Position numbers and translations under genes: made by a program. DNA of 64,000 nt from Nostoc linckia FACHB-104 (GTDB taxonomy: Bacteria; Cyanobacteriota; Cyanobacteriia; Cyanobacteriales; Nostocaceae). Each line of letters opens with the position of its first letter. Position 1 is the stretch's first letter. Shown piece by piece: positions 9,192 through 17,462 of this stretch. The notes beneath the pieces were generated by a model. The model was not told the DNA's origin and ran no database searches. It saw only the letters and a list, made by a program, of their open reading frames with translations. The stretch lies in assembly GCF_014696615.1 (NCBI RefSeq), contig NZ_JACJQJ010000017.1:62001-126000 (forward strand), in the 5' to 3' direction.

Positions 9192-11039
9192 TTACTTAGC
9201 GACAAGACCATTAGCAAAAGCTCCACTGAAGTCGCTGTCTAGTATAACTACTTGTCTTTTTGCTCTACTATCTTGCATTGCATCATGTATGAACCTAGCT
9301 GGAACAGCAGAATATTTTCTCAGACTTCCCCGAGAAGTCTTACGAGTTAAGGAGGTTCCAAGATAAAGCTTGCCATCAACATCTTTTAGAGCATGACCTG
9401 AAAAATACAGTAGAACTAAGTCATCTTTCTCTCGTTCTAAGAAAATAGTTTCAATTGCTTCGAGCATTTGAGTTGGTTCAGGATTGATCAGTGTTGACAC
9501 CTCATCAAAACCACCGATATCTGGATTTTGTAGTACTCTCTGCAATGCTAGTACATCGTTCTCGGCAGAAGGAAGCGGATACAAACCCGCAGGGTATTCA
9601 CTTACTCCTATTAGCAGTGCTGCTTTCCCAGTAGCTTTAACTTTGCTTGCTTTATGAGGTGACTTTGCTAGCACAATCCTAAATCCCTCCCTTACTGGAT
9701 AAAACTGAGGAGACAGATACATTACTGGTGTGACTTCTTGTACCTTGTTACTAGCATACTCGTGTAACTCGTCAACCGAAATCCATCCATCATCATTTAA
9801 ATCCGCTGCTCCGGTTTCAATACCCTCGACTAGATACCGGGTGTAAATCGATAAGTCTGATCCCTCCTGCTCAAAGGAATACTGGGTTGCACTGGAGGAG
9901 GTTAGAATAACACGCCCCTCTTTTCCAACTTGAGCTACGCGAAGTATACTCTTTGATAAGGAAAATACTCGTTGTTCGACTGAAATAATGTCTTCATCTA
10001 TTAATCCCAGACGTTTTTGATAGTCTTTCAAATCTCTTTGGGTTGCTTCGCTAAAGGGGTACTCTATCTTTACTGCATCAAGCAATACCTGCTCATATTC
10101 AATTAATTTAGCCTCATAATCTCTGTAGGGGCGTAATACTTCATCTTCTATTGCAGTCGCTTCTTCTAGAGTAAAACCAAGTTCATCGCGGAGTAGGTCT
10201 AATATTCTACGGGCAAAGGGAGAAAACTTACCCTGCCCTGCACGACTTTCGGCTTCCTTCCGGTACTTGAGCTTTGGATCATCTTTAGAAGATTTTGCTA
10301 ACAAAATCTTATGACCTTCCTCAACTGGAAAGAACTTTGGGGTCATTGCTGGTGCAGCTTCTTTTACCTTTGCACTGGTATATTCATGTAGTTCATCAAC
10401 AGAAATCCAACCATCTCCATCTAAATCGGCTGTACCTTTTTCCAGCCCCTCTACTAAGTAACGCGTATATATGGATAGTCCAGCGTTTTCATGCCCTGGA
10501 TTTTCCGAGCCAAAAGAATACTCTATGAAAGATGAAGAAGTAAGGATAGCTCGTCCCTTACCACCTAACTGTTCCTTCAGGTTCAAAGCGCCATCATCTT
10601 TAACAGTCATACCTTGGGCAATGGCACCACTAAAGCAGCAGTCTAAAATAATAACCTGTCTTTGGGATCTGCTTTCATTGATGCTCTCATGTAGAAACGT
10701 AGCGCCTACTGCTGAAGGCTTAACCAACTTGCCGTTCTCTTTACGAGTAGTACGGGTAGCTAAATAAAGCTTGCCACTCTCGTCTTTGATGCCATGACCA
10801 GAGAAGTAAAGCAACAGCAGGTCATCCTTTTTGCGATCGCTAAATAGCTTATAGATTGCATCTTCCATCTCTTGCCGCTGCGGATTTTTCAGCACTATGA
10901 TATCTGTCTCGGCAAAGTCTCCTATTTCCGGGTGTGCTAAAACGCGTTGCATGGCATCCACATCTTTGACTGATCCAGGTAATGGATTTAGCCCGGGATC
11001 ATATTCACTTATCCCAATCAGCAACGCTAACTTTGCCAT
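9192..11039 (-). CDS. caspase-family (orthocaspase, C14) protein with a second dead caspase domain
   Basis: 615 residues from ATG at 11039, chosen over the upstream frame to 11183 because aggaaaac precedes it and MAKLALLIG is the family start. The first caspase domain has the catalytic His in YFSGHG (H82) and Cys in LDCCFSG (C135). Its p10-like part (residues 160-250) contains a canonical EF-hand-type loop at 205-216. A helical linker (about 265-360) follows. Then comes a second p10-like copy with another EF-hand loop (413-424) and a second p20-like domain (471-615). There the His is kept (H549) but the Cys position is Asp (D603), and the protein ends 12 residues later. Order is p20-p10-linker-p10-p20, suggesting duplication and rearrangement. 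Family role: arginine/lysine-specific proteases linked to stress or cell death; substrate unknown. Confidence 0.9.
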   Translation of the reverse strand: MAKLALLIGISEYDPGLNPLPGSVKDVDAMQRVLAHPEIGDFAETDIIVLKNPQRQEMEDAIYKLFSDRKKDDLLLLYFSGHGIKDESGKLYLATRTTRKENGKLVKPSAVGATFLHESINESRSQRQVIILDCCFSGAIAQGMTVKDDGALNLKEQLGGKGRAILTSSSFIEYSFGSENPGHENAGLSIYTRYLVEGLEKGTADLDGDGWISVDELHEYTSAKVKEAAPAMTPKFFPVEEGHKILLAKSSKDDPKLKYRKEAESRAGQGKFSPFARRILDLLRDELGFTLEEATAIEDEVLRPYRDYEAKLIEYEQVLLDAVKIEYPFSEATQRDLKDYQKRLGLIDEDIISVEQRVFSLSKSILRVAQVGKEGRVILTSSSATQYSFEQEGSDLSIYTRYLVEGIETGAADLNDDGWISVDELHEYASNKVQEVTPVMYLSPQFYPVREGFRIVLAKSPHKASKVKATGKAALLIGVSEYPAGLYPLPSAENDVLALQRVLQNPDIGGFDEVSTLINPEPTQMLEAIETIFLEREKDDLVLLYFSGHALKDVDGKLYLGTSLTRKTSRGSLRKYSAVPARFIHDAMQDSRAKRQVVILDSDFSGAFANGLVAK

Positions 11040-11164
11040 GTTTTCCTGTCTATGCTGCAATAAAATCTTGAGCTGCTTTGATGGATGCTTCTGTACAACA
11101 AACAACACTAGATAGTTTCGAGGAGTTGAGCAATCGAAAAAAGATATAAACGAGATGTAAGCAA

Positions 11165-11194
11165 CAAAATAAAAAGCCCACATCAGTGGGCTTT
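11165..11194 (-). terminator. Rho-independent terminator after typA
   Basis: AAAGCCCAC (11173-11181) and GTGGGCTTT (11186-11194) pair around ATCA. On the minus strand the stem is followed by a T-rich run, TTTTTATTTTG. It sits about 30 bases past the typA stop. Confidence 0.85.
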
Positions 11195-11221
11195 CTAAAA
11201 CTAATTAAATTATACCTTTAC

Positions 11222-13012
11222 TTACCGTTTCGCCAACTTCTTCGCCATCTTCCGCAGACGAATCGATTTTGGTGTAACTTCTACCAATTCATCAGGGCCA
11301 ATGTATTCCAAAGCACGTTCTAAACTCATGTCTATCGGTGCTTGCAGCTGCACTAGTTCATCACCACCAGCAGCCCGGTGGTTGGTCAACTGCTTGGTTT
11401 TACAAACATTCAGTTCTAAGTCTTGGGGACGATTGTGTTCGCCAACAATCATGCCTCTGTAAACTTTAGTACCGGGTGTAATAAAGAATGCGCCTCTATC
11501 TTCCGCGTTCTTCATGGCGTAGAAGGTAGAAACACCTTCTTCAAAGGAGATTAAAACGCCTTTGTTACGAGCTTCAATATCGCCAGACAATGGACGGTAA
11601 TCCAAGAAGCTGTGGTTCATGATGCCTTCACCCCGAGTCATCCGCATGAATTCACCGCGGAAACCAATCAATCCCCGTGCAGGAATGACAAACTCTAACT
11701 GAGTGCGATCGCCACTACCTGGTTGCATGTCTTGCATTTCGCCTTTGCGTTGTCCCAAGCGTTCAATACAGCTACCCACCGCATCACCAGGAATATCTAA
11801 CACCAGGAGTTCGTAAGGTTCACAAGGTTGACCGCTGACTTCGCGGTAAATTACCTGTGGCTGAGATACTTGAAACTCGAAGCCTTCCCGGCGCATGGTT
11901 TCAATTAAGATACCCAGGTGAAGTTCACCACGACCAGAAACGAGGAATTTATCGGGAGAATCGGTTTCTTCAACCCGCAAAGCCACGTTGGTTTCCAATT
12001 CGCGGAACAGGCGATCGCGCACTTGGCGTGAAGTCACCAACTTTCCTTCTTGACCTGCAAAGGGCGAATCATTCACCCAGAAGGTCATTTGCAAGGTTGG
12101 TTCATCCACTTTAATCAGTGGTAAAGCTTGCGGTTCATTGGGATCTGTAATTGTTTCCCCAATGTAAGCATCAGCGAAACCAGACACCGCCACAATATAA
12201 CCTGCGGTAGCTTCTTCCATTTCCACCCGTTTCAAGCCTTCAAAGCCCATCAACTTGGTGATTTTGGACTTGACAATTGTACCATTTTCTGTAATCAGAG
12301 CCGCTTGTTGTCCAGCCCGGATAGTGCCGTTGTGAATTCTGCCGATTACAATCCGTCCCAGGTATTCAGAATAATCTAGGGTTGTGACTTGCAATTGCAG
12401 GGGCTTGTTAACGTCGCCTACTGGTGGTGGAACGTGTTGCAGAATTGCATTAAACAGGGGTTGCATATCTACCGCTTCTGCTTCCATGCTTTCCTTGGCA
12501 TAACCCCCCATACCGGAGGCAAACAGATAGGTAAAGTCACACTGGTCTTCATCTGCCCCTAATTCCAAGAACAGATCCAAAACTTTATCAACAGCAATAT
12601 GGGGATCAGCGTTAGTACGATCGATTTTGTTGATGACAACGATGGGGCGCAGACCTTTTTCTAACGCTTTTTTAAGTACAAAGCGTGTTTGGGGCATAGG
12701 CCCTTCATTGGCATCGACAATTAAAAGACATCCGTCAACCATGCCCAGTACACGTTCAACTTCGCCACCGAAGTCAGCGTGTCCAGGTGTATCAACAATA
12801 TTGATCAGCGTATCTTTGTAGCGAACCGCTGTATTTTTAGAGAGAATTGTAATTCCCCGTTCTCGTTCCAAGGCATTGGAGTCCATGACGCAATCCGGAA
12901 CGTCTTCCCCTTCGCGGAAAATGCCGGATTGTTTAAGGAGTGCATCAACCAGGGTGGTTTTGCCGTGGTCAACGTGGGCAATAATGGCGACGTTACGAAT
13001 TGGGAGCGTCAT
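11222..13012 (-). CDS. typA: ribosome-associated GTPase TypA/BipA
   Basis: TypA is a translational GTPase of the EF-G family that binds ribosomes and affects 50S assembly and stress adaptation. The 596-residue protein has G1 [10 protein letters not shown]2 ERGITI, G3 DTPGHADF and G4 NKID, then EF-Tu-like domain 2, EF-G-like domains III and V, and the TypA-specific C-terminal domain ([20 protein letters not shown]). I set the start at ATG 13012 ([18 protein letters not shown]), which matches the family; the frame extends upstream to 13186 but those 58 residues are atypical and overlap repeat DNA. A terminator follows the gene. Confidence 0.97.
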   Translation of the reverse strand: MTLPIRNVAIIAHVDHGKTTLVDALLKQSGIFREGEDVPDCVMDSNALERERGITILSKNTAVRYKDTLINIVDTPGHADFGGEVERVLGMVDGCLLIVDANEGPMPQTRFVLKKALEKGLRPIVVINKIDRTNADPHIAVDKVLDLFLELGADEDQCDFTYLFASGMGGYAKESMEAEAVDMQPLFNAILQHVPPPVGDVNKPLQLQVTTLDYSEYLGRIVIGRIHNGTIRAGQQAALITENGTIVKSKITKLMGFEGLKRVEMEEATAGYIVAVSGFADAYIGETITDPNEPQALPLIKVDEPTLQMTFWVNDSPFAGQEGKLVTSRQVRDRLFRELETNVALRVEETDSPDKFLVSGRGELHLGILIETMRREGFEFQVSQPQVIYREVSGQPCEPYELLVLDIPGDAVGSCIERLGQRKGEMQDMQPGSGDRTQLEFVIPARGLIGFRGEFMRMTRGEGIMNHSFLDYRPLSGDIEARNKGVLISFEEGVSTFYAMKNAEDRGAFFITPGTKVYRGMIVGEHNRPQDLELNVCKTKQLTNHRAAGGDELVQLQAPIDMSLERALEYIGPDELVEVTPKSIRLRKMAKKLAKR

Positions 13013-13560
13013 AGAAGCTTTACTGTGAACTGTAGAGGGGGTTATTAGGTGTACATTTCGATGCGAGGATTCTAGTACCGCTGGGCGGAAATCAAAAGAA
13101 GCCACTGCTTGCAGCAATTGGCATTCAAAAGTCAAAAGGGGCCAGTGCGTTGCTTTGATTCCAAAGTTTGAGCAACTGGCGTTCAAAAGTCAAAAAGCTT
13201 ATAGCATAGGCTTTTCGCGGGTTTTGAATAGTTGCTTTAGTTGCGCCTTGCTGTACTAGGCTGTTTTAACAGAATTGAGGATGAAGTACAAATTCTGTAA
13301 AGAACCTTTAACAATTCTAGCGTAATCGTCACAATTGCGGCGACTTTTGCGATCGCTGCCTAGCCAGAAAATTAGGCAAGTTAGATTCTATATTTGGCTT
13401 TTCAATATTTACTCAGTCGTGAAGTTGCATTTTTCGCAAAATTCTGAAATTTAGTTACCTATACTCACCCTTAGCAGATAGAAGTCTAGACAATCCCCAC
13501 CGAAGGACATTGATGTGTCTGTATGCCAAAATTGACACCAGCGTTGTTAACTTGAGCATC
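13013..13560. other. intergenic region with dispersed repeat
   Basis: Divergent promoter region between typA (minus) and the kinase gene (plus). It contains the second copy of the repeat seen at 2756-2806 (here 13141-13188), and a short gcattcaaaagtcaaaa / gttcaaaagtcaaaa duplication. No gene is supported. Confidence 0.55.
13141..13188 (+). repeat. dispersed intergenic repeat, copy 2
   Basis: GCCAGTGCGTTGC, a 16-17 base spacer, then GAGCAACTGGCGTTC: the same blocks in the same order as the minus-strand copy at 2756-2806. Confidence 0.6.
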
Positions 13561-14661
13561 ATGACTTGGGCATCAGGAAAGCAGTTGCAAGGCGGAAAGT
13601 ATAAGATTGAAAAAGAATTAGGTGCAGGTGGCTTTGGTATCACTTATTGCGCTAAAGATATTCATGGGCGCTATGTGGTGATTAAAACTTTGAATGAGCA
13701 AGTGCAACGTCGCCCTGACTTTAACAAGTTTCAGCAAGACTTTCTCAATGAGGCGATAAAACTCGCTAAATGCACTCATCCCCATATTGCGCGGATTGAT
13801 GAAGTAATTCATGAGGATGGCTTATGGTGCATTGTCATGGAATACATTGATGGCGAAAATTTAGCTTATCGAGTTGAAAACCGAGGAGTTTTGCTCGAGG
13901 CGGAAGCTTTACAATACATTCAACAGATTGGTGAGGCGCTAACTCTGGTTCACAATCACGGCTTATTGCATCGGGATGTAAAACCGCAAAATATCATGTT
14001 GCGTGCTAATGAAGCAGAAGCAGTATTAATTGATTTTAGGATTGCGCGGGAATTTTCCCATAATTTGACTCAAACTCATACACAAATGCTAGCCGATGGA
14101 TTTTCACCAATTGAGCAATATGACAAGCGTGCCAAACGCGGTGCTTTCACAGATGTTTATGCTTTAGCTGCAACACTTTATTCTTTACTAACTGGAGAAG
14201 TACCAACAATGGCTCCCATTAGAGCAATTGGTACGCCGTTAGAAGAACCGAAAAATCTTAATTTTAGTATTAGTGAAAAAGTTAATCAGGCAATTCTCAA
14301 GGGCATGGAGATAAAGCCAGAAAATCGTCCTCAGTCAATAGAGGATTGGTTATCACTGTTGAATACTCACAGTATTCCTAGTTCTAATTTCAATGTTCCT
14401 ACTATTAACATTGTTAATCCATCAAAAGATGAGATTATTAGCCAGTTTTATGCTCATGTAGACTATAACAGCCCCAACGCAGGATTACTCATATATCACA
14501 AAGAACATCGAAACGGTTCTACATTGCATTATCACATAACTATCTCGAACACCCACGCTTTTAACTTTGGTGGCAACGGATTTGCAATATTTCCTATTCC
14601 ACACACGGCAAAAAGAGCACAGCGTATAAATTTATTAGATAGAAAGAAAGAAAGTGCTTGA
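13561..14661 (+). CDS. Ser/Thr protein kinase with an altered DFG motif, frameshifted before its C-terminus
   Basis: The start at ATG 13561 (MTWASGKQLQGGKY) fits cyanobacterial kinases; the 17 codons upstream are atypical. The kinase domain (residues 14-290) has glycine loop GAGGFG, lysine VIK (K42) and HRDVKPQN (137-144). The Mg-binding DFG is D158-F159-R160, with AGG replacing a Gly codon. Residues 300-365 begin a second domain, with the frame ending at TGA (14659-14661). The sense continues in another frame from 14654 as an LRAT-like domain with NCEHFAR. Deleting one GAAA unit of the (GAAA)3 repeat at 14642-14653 restores one frame. Either a real frameshift, a slippage switch or a sequencing error is possible. 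Confidence 0.85.
   Translation: MTWASGKQLQGGKYKIEKELGAGGFGITYCAKDIHGRYVVIKTLNEQVQRRPDFNKFQQDFLNEAIKLAKCTHPHIARIDEVIHEDGLWCIVMEYIDGENLAYRVENRGVLLEAEALQYIQQIGEALTLVHNHGLLHRDVKPQNIMLRANEAEAVLIDFRIAREFSHNLTQTHTQMLADGFSPIEQYDKRAKRGAFTDVYALAATLYSLLTGEVPTMAPIRAIGTPLEEPKNLNFSISEKVNQAILKGMEIKPENRPQSIEDWLSLLNTHSIPSSNFNVPTINIVNPSKDEIISQFYAHVDYNSPNAGLLIYHKEHRNGSTLHYHITISNTHAFNFGGNGFAIFPIPHTAKRAQRINLLDRKKESA
14642..14653 (+). repeat. tetranucleotide repeat (GAAA)3 at the kinase frameshift
   Basis: Three GAAA units sit exactly where the kinase frame and the LRAT-like frame part. Two units would give a continuous reading LLDRKKVLERCLIAYE. Tetranucleotide repeats change by slippage, each step moving the frame by one base. 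Confidence 0.8.
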
Positions 14662-14869
14662 ACGATGTTTAATTGCTTATGAAATCTTTAAGGGCTGGCA
14701 TTATGGCGTTTTAGGATGGAATTGTGAACACTTCGCTAGGTTAGTCGCAACAGGTGAAGCTATTAGCTATCAAATCAAAGAATCACCCTTAGCATTTTTA
14801 AATAACAATGGTTATCATCCACTAGCCAAGGAGATGATGGATAAAGCCTGTAAAAGCTCAAATTTATAG
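14654..14869 (+). pseudogene. detached LRAT-like C-terminal domain of the upstream kinase
   Basis: The frame reads VLERCLIAYEIFKGWHYGVL, then GWNCEHFARLVATGEA, and ends at 14869. NCEHFAR is the conserved Cys motif of LRAT/H-rev107-type NlpC/P60-related domains, which are acyltransferases or hydrolases. The matching first half (HYHITISNTHAFNF) lies in the kinase frame upstream, so the domain is split across two frames. A GTG at 14654 could start translation, but the fragment alone lacks half the fold, so I treat it as the severed end of one kinase-LRAT gene. Confidence 0.75.
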
Positions 14870-14970
14870 TAACCTCATCAACAGCTTGTCTGCGTTCGTT
14901 AGAGATGTTGGCTGAGCGATCGCCTAATTTTTCAGCTACAGTGCGATCAATATAAACTGTTTAAAATCCA

Positions 14971-15534
14971 ATGCTTTCTGAACGCTTTACCACAGCTCTT
15001 GTCTACGCCACTGAACTACACGCCACGCAAGTGCGTAAAGGTTCTGGTGTTCCCTATGTTGCCCATTTATTAGGCGTAGCCAGTATTGCTTTAGAATATG
15101 GCGCAAATGAAGATGAAGCCATAGCAGCACTTTTACATGATGCCATCGAAGATCAAGGTGGTGCAACCACCAGGGAAGAAATTCGCCGCCGATTTGGAGA
15201 TCATGTCACAGCAATTGTTGATGGCTGTACCGATGCAGATACTATTCCGAAACCGCCTTGGCGACAACGCAAAGAAGCATATATTGCTCATTTAAATACA
15301 GCATCGCCATCAGTTTTGCTGGTGTCAGCTGCTGATAAAATTTACAACGCTCAGTCTATTGTCAAAGATTACCGCGTCTTAGGCGAATCGCTATGGCAGC
15401 GTTTTCAAGGCGGTAGAGAAGGTACTCTTTGGTATTATCAGAGCCTTGTCGATACTTTTAAGAATACTGGGCCTAGTGCAATGGCTGAAGAATTAGCAAG
15501 AGTAGTGCTAGAGATGGTAGCTTTAGCATCTTAA
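14971..15534 (+). CDS. HD-domain phosphohydrolase (RelA/SpoT hydrolase-like)
   Basis: 187 residues. The HD metal site is visible: HATQVRKGSGVPYVAHL near the N-terminus, LLHDAIED near residues 55-62, and a later conserved Asp (SAADKIYNAQSI). This is the pattern of the (p)ppGpp hydrolase half of SpoT and of stand-alone small alarmone hydrolases; no synthetase domain is present. Nucleotide substrate is inferred, not shown. ATG at 14971 gives the family N-terminus MLSERFTTALVYATELH. It lies about 100 bases after the kinase fragment and converges on prs. Confidence 0.85.
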   Translation: MLSERFTTALVYATELHATQVRKGSGVPYVAHLLGVASIALEYGANEDEAIAALLHDAIEDQGGATTREEIRRRFGDHVTAIVDGCTDADTIPKPPWRQRKEAYIAHLNTASPSVLLVSAADKIYNAQSIVKDYRVLGESLWQRFQGGREGTLWYYQSLVDTFKNTGPSAMAEELARVVLEMVALAS

Positions 15535-15540
15535 AAAAAT

Positions 15541-15591
15541 GAAGACTGAAGGATGAAGCGAGAAAATTTCCTACTTCATACTTCATTCTTC
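15541..15591. terminator. hairpin between convergent HD gene and prs
   Basis: gaagactgaaggatgaag pairs imperfectly with cttcatacttcattcttc across a short A/T loop. It lies just past the HD gene stop and before the prs stop, so it may end transcripts from both sides. No strong U-tract, so moderate confidence. Confidence 0.5.
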
Positions 15592-15638
15592 ACAATTAGT
15601 TAACCAAAACTGTAACAGCGGTGACAGTCATTTTTCGC

Positions 15639-16658
15639 CTAGCGGAACATACTACTTACTGAACTATCTTCGTGAATCCGCCAGATGGTTTCACCGAGTA
15701 CATTAGCCACTGAAAGCACTACCAGCTGTGGAAAGCGATCGCTTTCTGGGATGGGGATAGTATTGGTGACAATCACTTCCTCAAATATGCCACTAGACAA
15801 CCGCTCAATTGCAGGTGGAGAGAACACTGCATGGGTTGCACAAGCATAAACCTGACGCGCCCCTTCTTCTCGCAGTAACTTCGCCCCGGCTGCAATCGTG
15901 CCCCCAGTGTCGATCATATCGTCTACCAAGACTGCCGTTTTCCCCTTCACGTCACCGATGACGTTTAAAACTTCGGCAACATTGTGAGCTTGGCGACGTT
16001 TATCAATAATCGCTAATGGAGCATCGTTTAGCTTTTTGGCAAATGCTCTTGCTCTTGCTACACCACCAACATCAGGGGAAACTACTACCAGGTCATGCAG
16101 TTGTTTGCTGGCCAGGTAATCTATTAACACTGGCGAACCGTAAACATGATCGAATGGTATGTCGAAATACCCTTGGATTTGGGCTGAGTGTAAATCCATT
16201 GCCAGAACACGGTTGGCACCTGCTTGAGTGATCAGGTTGGCAACCAACTTTGCAGTGATGGACTCTCTTCCTGCGGTTTTCCGGTCAGCGCGGGCATAGC
16301 CATAGTAAGGAATTACTGCTGTTACCTGCCGTGCAGAAGCACGACGACAGGCATCAATCATAATCATTAATTCCATTAAATGATCGTTAACCGGCTGACA
16401 ACATGGCTGGATGAGATAGACATCACAACCCCGGATTGATTCCTGGATTTGAATATAAAGTTCGCCGTCCGCAAATCTTTTACGGATCATTGGGCCTAGA
16501 TCCATACCTAGGTAACGAGCGACTTCAGTAGACAGTTGTAAATTGGCAGAGCCAGAAAAAAGCCGCAGGCGATGATTTTCAGTCAGTCCTGTTGCAACTG
16601 GCTGCACTTTGGATAAAGTTGCAGAACTGAGCACAGCAGATCCTCGATGTGCATTCAT
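15639..16658 (-). CDS. prs: ribose-phosphate pyrophosphokinase
   Basis: The enzyme makes PRPP from ribose 5-phosphate and ATP, feeding purine, pyrimidine, His, Trp and NAD synthesis. The 339-residue protein shows RKRFADGELYIQIQESIRG, the ATP site YYGYARADRK, the divalent-metal region DLHSAQIQGYF, SPDVGGVARARAFAK, and the PRPP-binding loop VDDMIDTGGTI. The N-terminus is about 25 residues longer than in E. coli, as in other cyanobacteria. ATG at 16658 is used; a later start is possible. A hairpin lies downstream. Confidence 0.97.
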   Translation of the reverse strand: MNAHRGSAVLSSATLSKVQPVATGLTENHRLRLFSGSANLQLSTEVARYLGMDLGPMIRKRFADGELYIQIQESIRGCDVYLIQPCCQPVNDHLMELMIMIDACRRASARQVTAVIPYYGYARADRKTAGRESITAKLVANLITQAGANRVLAMDLHSAQIQGYFDIPFDHVYGSPVLIDYLASKQLHDLVVVSPDVGGVARARAFAKKLNDAPLAIIDKRRQAHNVAEVLNVIGDVKGKTAVLVDDMIDTGGTIAAGAKLLREEGARQVYACATHAVFSPPAIERLSSGIFEEVIVTNTIPIPESDRFPQLVVLSVANVLGETIWRIHEDSSVSSMFR

Positions 16659-17462
16659 GGCAATCTTAACATCAGCAATTTAGCAAATTTAACCGAAATA
16701 GTGTAAAAAAATATCTGCAAAGTTAAATCATTGCTCCCGAAAATTATGATTTGCTAATTTTTGAATAATTTTAGTTAACAAACCATTGATAGCTTAACTG
16801 AATACCCTGTATATTAACTAGGCCCATTATTCGGATTTTTTGCTGTGTAGAATAAAAACACCAGCTTTCCGAGCATGGTTTAGGGGATCGCTGCTTATAC
16901 GCAGCTATTTTTGTGCCTAAAATAAAGTTTTTACCATTTCAGGGAAATGACAACGGGGTATTCTCTAGTCGAAGGCTGATCAATTCTCAAGGAGCAGCAA
17001 GATATTCTATAATCCTATCTGCAAATTTATCAACTGGTAGAGTTGAGTATTTTTAAAATTTTAATTTTGGCAATATTTTTCACAAAGCGGATTCATCTAT
17101 GGGTTGACAAAGCTGAATGCTGAGTGCAGCTATCTGCTTAAAACTTAGGTGCTGAGAACCTAGTGTCAAAATAAAGTTGAGCCAGCTTTCATCAGGCTGA
17201 CTTTGCACCCACTAATACGCAAGTTCTAACCTTACCAGAAAGCGCAGATAACAACAATTACTTATTTTCTAATGCTAATCAGCCTAGAGAAAATTTTGCG
17301 GATGGGCAAACTTTGGTAAAAATGCACAAAGCACAGTCCGGCTGTCATAAGTACCTACAAGGTAGGGTAGAATATCGCCGCAAGTAACTGTTGTCACTGC
17401 TTAGACCTAATCTTTGGTAGAGACTTTATTCTCAGTTGCCATAACACTTAAATTAATCAATT
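16659..17462. other. long divergent intergenic region with an unassigned open frame
   Basis: About 800 bases between prs (minus) and a kinase gene (plus). No tRNA or known riboswitch seen. A plus-strand frame from 17181 to 17387 (68 codons) is open and protein-like (TQVLTLPESADNNNYLFSNA) but has no ATG or GTG before its last third, so it may be a remnant. Confidence 0.4.
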
